Made by a program: the position numbers and the translations under genes
Assembly (NCBI RefSeq): GCF_047511655.1
Contig: NC_133399.1
Coordinates: 2,979,333-3,043,332, forward strand
DNA from: Castor canadensis
Taxonomy: Eukaryota > Chordata > Mammalia > Rodentia > Castoridae
Length of the DNA: 64,000 nucleotides
Direction of reading: 5' to 3'
Shown here: positions 58,816 through 64,000 of the stretch, piece by piece
Layout: every line of letters starts with the position of its first letter
Numbering within the stretch: the first letter of the stretch is position 1
The notes under the pieces: generated by a model
The model's input: the letters and a program-made list of their open reading frames with translations, nothing else
Database searches by the model: none
Told to the model about the DNA's origin: nothing

Positions 58816-59091
58816 GGCATAATTATCAATTCAATAACAACTATCTCAACTTTACATAATAAGGCTACCAATTTGTGACATTGTACATTGTCAGAGATGG
58901 CATATGCTAAAAGTGATGGAGACTATTACCATTGCTTTCCACAGTCTATGAGAGAAAAAATGAGCCTAAACCAGTTATGGGACCTGGAAAAACTAGTCAG
59001 AGGCTTAGCATTGTACCATAACAATACACTCTGGGAAGGACGATGGGATGAAGGACAACTAGAGCCACACCAGCAGCTCCTCATGTGGCCA

Positions 59092-60033
59092 TCACTCTGG
59101 CTGAAGTCCAGATCTGCTGAGCATTTTGACCAAAGCCATCCTCACCTCCCGGTTCCTCAGACTGTAGATAAGAGGGTTGAGTGTGGGGGTGACAAGGGTG
59201 TAGAAGAGGGCAACTACATTATCCTGGTATGGACTGTGATAGGCACCAGGCACCATGTACATGAACACTGCTGCACCATAAAAGAGCCCCACTATGGTGA
59301 GGTGTGAGGAGCAAGTGGTGAAGGCCTTTTTCTGGGCATCCTCTGAGTGCATATGTAGAACAGCTCCTAATACATGTCCATAGGAGGTGATGATGAGTGA
59401 AAGTGGAAGCACAAGGATCAATGTCCCCGAGACTGACAGAGCCAACTCATAGGCATAAGTATCTGTACAGGAGAGCTTCAGTAGGGCTGGCACCTCACAG
59501 AAGAAGTGGTCCACCATGCGGGAGGCACAGTAGGGAAAGTGCAGGGTAATGGAGGTCTGAATACAGGCATTGAGTACACCTGCCAGCCAGGAGAAACCCA
59601 TCATTAGCAGGCACACCTGGTGTCTCATGAGCACAGGATACTGCAGAGGATGGCACACAGCAACATAACGGTCATAGGACATGAGAGCCAAAAGGATGCC
59701 CTCCGCCACACCCAGCAGTGTCAGGAAGAATATTTGAGCTGCACAACCTCCAAAGGAGATGGAACTTTCATCCTTCATGAAATCTGATGCCATTTTTGGG
59801 ATGGTAACCAAGGGAAAGCCAATATCAAAAAGGGAGAGCTGACTGAGCAGAAAGTACATGGGTGTATGGAGCCGGGAGTCCAAGCAAATCAAGAAGAGTA
59901 GAATGGTGTTTCCCAGAAGGCCAATGATAAACATAACAGCCACATGGGAGAAGAGGAACTGGGGTGACCCTGAGTGACTAAAGAGGCTCACCAGGATAAA
60001 GCCTGATGCTGCTGATTGGTTCACATCCTTCAT
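59092..60033 (-). CDS. OR2Z1: Olfactory receptor, OR2Z1-like
   Basis: An intact single-exon frame of 313 codons, the usual OR length. Class A GPCR that couples odorant binding in olfactory cilia to Golf/adenylyl cyclase. N-glycosylation site NQS at 5-7; GN of TM1 at 41-42; LHTPMYFLLSQLS at 55-67; conserved Cys97; MSYDRYVAVCHPL at 118-130 (end of TM3); Cys169/179/189 in extracellular loop 2; SY at 217-218 (TM5); KAFTTCSSHLTIV at 236-248 (TM6); PTLNPLIYSLRN at 283-294 (TM7). All class II OR landmarks are present, and there is no stop or frameshift. The start at 60,033 gives MKDVNQS, placing the glycosylation site where the family has it. The overall sequence is closest, from memory, to OR2Z1. 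No 5' noncoding exon could be identified upstream. It is the only gene in the window that looks functional. Confidence 0.93.
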   Translation of the reverse strand: MKDVNQSAASGFILVSLFSHSGSPQFLFSHVAVMFIIGLLGNTILLFLICLDSRLHTPMYFLLSQLSLFDIGFPLVTIPKMASDFMKDESSISFGGCAAQIFFLTLLGVAEGILLALMSYDRYVAVCHPLQYPVLMRHQVCLLMMGFSWLAGVLNACIQTSITLHFPYCASRMVDHFFCEVPALLKLSCTDTYAYELALSVSGTLILVLPLSLIITSYGHVLGAVLHMHSEDAQKKAFTTCSSHLTIVGLFYGAAVFMYMVPGAYHSPYQDNVVALFYTLVTPTLNPLIYSLRNREVRMALVKMLSRSGLQPE

Positions 60034-61034
60034 ATTTTAAACAACATAGCTCCAGGAAGCCTGAGTAGGAAGGGCAAGTAATTTTTATCCCACAGGCTAG
60101 CTTCCATCAATTGGTGGTGGCTTCTTCTGATGCTGGCTTGAGAAGACATACGAGGACACATCTGAAATGATTAGATGGGAGGAGAGGAATTTTGATCCAT
60201 TGTTAATATCTGTCAAAGATACTGGATGGAAATTAAGCAACTGGCATCTCTTAATGAAATTGACATACTCAAGCAAAGCGTTACCTACTGATTTTGTAGT
60301 CAAAATTTCGAGGTTCAAGTTAAAAAGAGTGTGGAATAGCCATTGTGGAATGACCCAATACCCCTCATCCCAGGAAATCTGAGTTCAAAACAGAGGTGAG
60401 ATTCAAGAAAGACTAGGAGGTAAAATAAGTACCGAAGCAAGAAAACAGAAAGAAGGGCCTCCGTCCAAATACATGAGAACATGGAGCATAAATAATTCCA
60501 TCATAAACCATCACTGTAGTCAAACTGATGCTATAAATCTAAGGAGTGCAAATAATAGATGCACCAGGACCACAGGGTGACAATAGGTTGGGGTTTCATA
60601 GCTATAGGATATGAAGTGATAGTTATCAATAAGCTTAGCTAGTGTTGGTGGCTTTGGTGCATTTGGGTGGTAGAGTGGTGACCTTTGGGAAGTCTTACTC
60701 AATTTCTAGGACTACTGTGAAACACCGACTGTAAAAGATTTTAGCTCTAATAAGTATTAACTGGATGACTGAGATGTACAAGAAAGATGACTGAGAACTA
60801 GGAGGAGTTGCACACTTAAATAAAGGATATAACAGTTCTTCAGTAATATCCAATCTCCCAGAAAACATGTTTTCTGGGAAAGAAATTCACAACCCCAACA
60901 ATGAAAACACAAAGAAAGAGGCATTATAGGCAAGCTTGGAAGATGAAGCAGGGAATTTTTATGAGGAAAGTCTTTTCAGGCAAAATGAATAAAACACATG
61001 GACTCTATGGACTCGTGCTTAAGAGAATATATCC
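60034..61034. other. Upstream flank of the OR gene; no feature seen
   Basis: For this minus-strand gene, this is the 5' side where untranslated exons and promoter would lie. I cannot point to a convincing splice donor, TATA box or Olf1/EBF site. Confidence 0.3.
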
Positions 61035-61258
61035 AGACCAGGCATTGATGGCTCATGCCTATCATCCTAACTACTAGGGAGGCTGAAATTAGTAGGATAG
61101 CAGTTTGAGACCATCCCAGGCAAATACTTTGTGAAAACCCATCTCCAAAATAACCAGATTGTAATAATGGACTGGAGATGTGACTCTAGCAATAGAGCAT
61201 CTGCTTTGCAAGCAGAAATCACTAACTTTAACTCCCACAAAAATAGAGAAAGAGAGAA
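61035..61258 (+). repeat. Dimeric B1-dID-like SINE
   Basis: 'ggctcatgcctatcatccta' to 'aaacccatctccaaaataac' (B1 half), then 'tagcaatagagcatctgctt' and 'aactttaactcccac' (ID half) with an A-rich tail. Confidence 0.8.
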
Positions 61259-61284
61259 TATATCCATAAGTAAAAGTAAAATGG

Positions 61285-61472
61285 ACTTGAATTCCACCTC
61301 AACCACTTTTAGCAAAATGACTTTGAGTAGTAACTAAACATTCAGTTCTTCATTCATAAGATGGTAGCAATAATCTGAGTCATAGTTGCTACCATGAAGG
61401 TTAAATCAAAAGGTGATATTAAGAGCTTAGTGTCTGCCATGTGCTAAGTGCACAATAAACTGTAAATCTTTA
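61285..61472 (+). repeat. MIR fragment
   Basis: MIR-like order: 'cttgaattccacctcaacca', 'ttcttcattcataagatggt', 'gaaggttaaatcaaaa', then 'ccatgtgctaagtgcacaat'. Confidence 0.75.
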
Positions 61473-61489
61473 ATTTTCTAGATATAAAG

Positions 61490-62165
61490 TAATTAAAATC
61501 ACTGGCTGATGAATTCCACTACTAGATATGTATCCAAAGGAATTGAAATCAGTTTGATAAAGCTATATTTGCACCCCCATATTTATTGTTGTACTATTCA
61601 CAATAGCCAAGAAATGAAAACAACCTAGGCATCCATTAATAGATAACTAGTTGAAGAAAATGTGACATATATATATATATAATTGAATATTGTATAGTCA
61701 TTAAGAAGAATGAAATCTTATCCGTTTCAATGACATAGATTGAACCAGAAGATATATTAAGTAAAATAAGTTGGGCACAAAATGTAAATACCACATATGC
61801 TGGCATACATGGAAGCCAAAGGTTGACCTCAAAGAGGGTATAAGGGTGGTTTCTATATCCTGGGATTGAAAGAACATGGGAAAAAGAGTGATGGAGCAAG
61901 GATGTAATGGGTATGGGGTGAAGTTGGACAGAAGGAATAGCTGTTAGTTTTTTTAGCACAGTAGGATGACTATACTCAACAACAATTAAATATTTCAAAA
62001 TAGCTAGCAGAGAGGATTTTGAATAATCCCAACACAAAGAAATGATGTGTATCTGAAGTGATATATATGCCAAATACCCTGGTCTGTTACTCAAATACTG
62101 TATACATGTATTGAAATGTCACACCGTACCCTAAATATGTCATACTCAATAAAAAGTAAAATATA
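61490..62165 (+). mobile_element. Ancient L1 3' fragment
   Basis: 'tatgtatccaaaggaattga', 'caatagccaagaaatgaaaa' and 'catccattaatagataacta' are the ORF2 end of an old L1. The 3'UTR continues to an AT-rich tail near 62,160. Includes a short (TA)n at 61,670. Confidence 0.85.
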
Positions 62166-62227
62166 ATTATATAATATATAACATTTTAATAACATATTAT
62201 AGAATATATAAAATACAAATATAAAAA

Positions 62228-62305
62228 TAAGGGCTGGAGTGTGACAGAGTGAATGTACAGCAAATGCAAGGCCCTGACACAAACCCCAGTACTGTCAACA
62301 TATAT
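62228..62305 (+). repeat. ID-type SINE monomer
   Basis: 'gggctggagtgtgacagagt' to 'aaaccccagtactgtcaaca', plus strand. Confidence 0.7.
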
Positions 62306-63229
62306 ATGATAGCTATCTGGATACCTAACATTAGGTACATAAGACACTCTCAGTCCATGTTGACCATTATTATTATTCCACATTACTCCCCCTTGCAAGA
62401 TCAAGCCTGACAATGTGCAGTTCTTTCTATTACTGATGTTCTGTGATGCCCTTATTCTTACGGGGTAAAAACCTACCTGCCTCTTCTCTGGCCTCTGAGA
62501 TCTGTTGACAGTTTTTAACATCTATTCATTCCCTCTTCCAGGTCCAGTGGCTTAGGGTTTTTCTACCTGGAAACAATTTGTGAATGGATAATTCTATGTC
62601 ATGGAATAATGGTTTTTGTATTGCAGAAATTTTAACAATATTCCTGACCTCCTTTGTCCAATAGATGTCAACAGCAACCCCTTTCCAAGTCATGACAACT
62701 GAAAAGATCATAGACATTGCCTATGATCCTGGTGTGCAAAATTTCCCCAAATTGGGAACTTCTGTCACAAAGTTTTAGCAGAGATGGGTTTTACTGGTCC
62801 CCTTTGGATCATCAATTCATCTAGGAGATTTTTTTAAAGTATATTAAGTTCAAACTGAAGATGTATCCTGGGAACATTTCACTGTTTCCACATCTTCCAC
62901 TATTTCCATTTCTTCCATGAAGAAATCATTCGAACTGCTGCCAAATTAAAGCAAAACCATGCCCCCTGTCACTAAATATGTCAGCTGGCAATAAAATAGT
63001 TTTTATTGCAGTTCCCTATCAGGGGATGCTTCAGTGCACAAATAAATCAGATCTCCCTCTGTCAACCCATGTCTACTCACCCTGAAAAGAGTTAACAATA
63101 ATTGGTTGCTGACCTTGTCACAAACATCTGATGGTGTTACATGCTTAATGTTTTTATTTTTCATGTTCTGGACATGAATGGTATCCTTAATATCTTTGAA
63201 ATGTATACTTAAACTTTTTAACATTTGTT
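62306..63229. other. No gene recognised
   Basis: No exon or repeat end recognised. Short minus-strand frames (62,186-62,521; 63,003-63,224) lack motifs. Confidence 0.3.
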
Positions 63230-63234
63230 ATTTA

Positions 63235-63388
63235 CATCTTCTCAGAAGCTTAAAATACTACCTGTGAGTACTATTATTTATCTATAGTTTTTTTGGATGA
63301 GAAGACATATATTTGAAAAGTGATTTGACCCGGGTCACCCATCAAGGAATAACAAAATAGGAATCTAATTCCAAAGTCCCTGCTTTTC
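63235..63388 (-). repeat. MIR fragment
   Basis: Reverse-strand MIR order: 'tactattatttatctatagt', 'ggatgagaagacatatattt', 'gacccgggtcacccatcaag', 'atctaattccaaagtccctg'. Confidence 0.65.
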
Positions 63389-64000
63389 AAAAAATAACAA
63401 ATGATGGTGAAGTTGTGGAGAAAAAGGAACTATCATACTCAGTGTGTGAGAATGAAAATTATTACCATCACTGTGTAAAACAGTGTGGATATTCCCCAAA
63501 AACCAAAAAATAGAACTATCCCACCCCTCAGTATAAACCCAATGTAAATGAAGTAAGCGTATATAAGGTATACTTGCATACTCCTTGTAAATTACGGCAT
63601 TATTCATAATAGCTAAGATATGGAATTGGCCTTGGTGCCCATATACAGATGAATAAAGAAAATATGGTTTTTATACTGAATGGGATATCATTCATCCATA
63701 AAGAGGAATGAAATATTGTTATTTTCATGAAAAATGGATGTGAAGGAAAGCATGTTAAGTGAAATAAGCAAAACACAGAAATATAAATATCACATTTTTT
63801 CTCATATGTGGAAACTAAAAAAAAAGAACTGAAAATAAAAATAGGGGCAACTAGAGCATAAGAAAGGGACCAGTGTGAGGAGGTAAAGAGGACAAGGCAA
63901 AAGAGGGTAAATGAGAGGGTGATCGTGACACAATGTCTGCACATATAAAAATGTCACACACAGTGAGACCCATTCACTTATACAACCAATATATATTAAT
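63389..64000 (+). mobile_element. L1 3' fragment running off the window
   Basis: 'gtgaagttgtggagaaaaag', 'tagaactatcccacccctca', 'tattcataatagctaagata' and 'cagatgaataaagaaaatat' are the ORF2 end of an older L1. The 3'UTR-like sequence 'ctcatatgtggaaactaaaa' follows. It continues beyond the right edge. Confidence 0.85.

Noticed and set aside
61636-62094. 152-codon minus-strand open frame with hydrophobic stretches
   Set aside because: Antisense of an old L1 3' fragment; hydrophobicity comes from T-rich codons.

Overview
This window is vertebrate nuclear DNA from a placental mammal, almost certainly a non-murid rodent. It is AT-rich and intron/repeat-like, with no operons, and interspersed repeats dominate it. 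The commonest repeat is a dimeric SINE whose left half is B1/7SL-like (variants of 'ggctcatgcctgtaatcctagctactcaggaggcagag') and whose right half is ID/tRNA-like ('gcaagcgtgaggccctgagttcaaaccccagtac'). That B1-dID type is known from squirrel-related and castorimorph rodents. A beaver-like (castorimorph) source is my best guess, but it is an inference. The only intact protein gene I can support is one olfactory receptor, OR2Z1-like, on the minus strand at 59.1-60.0 kb. Nearly everything else is retrotransposons, processed pseudogenes, or remains of a duplicated zinc-finger locus.

Layout. 0-9 kb: SINEs, a processed pseudogene of HNRNPA1 (minus), a CHMP1A processed pseudogene split by an L1 tail, and at 8.5-9.06 kb a stray copy of the zinc-finger duplication unit found 40 kb away. 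9-20.7 kb: old LTR-type sequence containing a class II (betaretrovirus-like) endogenous retrovirus at 11.92-16.70 kb. That element has both LTRs, a Lys-type primer binding site, broken gag and pol, a remnant of env, and a perfect 6-bp target duplication. 20.7-33.5 kb: a class I (gammaretrovirus-like) provirus with paired LTRs and a 4-bp target duplication. Its interior is badly decayed and carries a 5S rRNA retropseudogene. Its env transmembrane region is split by a composite L1 at about 27.07-32.82 kb, which itself contains an internally deleted minus-strand L1. 33.5-37.4 kb: unclassified old repeat sequence, a tRNA-Lys(CTT) relic, and a second HNRNPA1 3'UTR retrocopy interrupted by a SINE.

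37.7-54.7 kb is a mosaic of local segmental duplications around a dead C2H2 zinc-finger locus. It has an inverted repeat with arms of about 2.2 kb, direct duplications of flanking sequence, and three degenerate zinc-finger arrays with their 3' flanks. 54.8-55.3 kb is a vomeronasal type-2 receptor (V2R) pseudogene fragment. 55.5-64 kb holds ancient L1 and MIR fragments, a CA-rich repeat, and the OR gene. An OR2Z1-like receptor beside KZNF-type zinc-finger sequence resembles the OR/ZNF neighbourhood of human 19p13.2 (from general knowledge, not tested here).

I looked for an undescribed biological system and did not find one. The interesting content is structural: nested insertions with readable target-site duplications, LTR repeat-number asymmetry, a tailless 5S retropseudogene, and the inverted/direct duplication mosaic of the zinc-finger locus. 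All homology calls were made by eye. Repeat-family names are approximate and many boundaries are uncertain by tens of bases.
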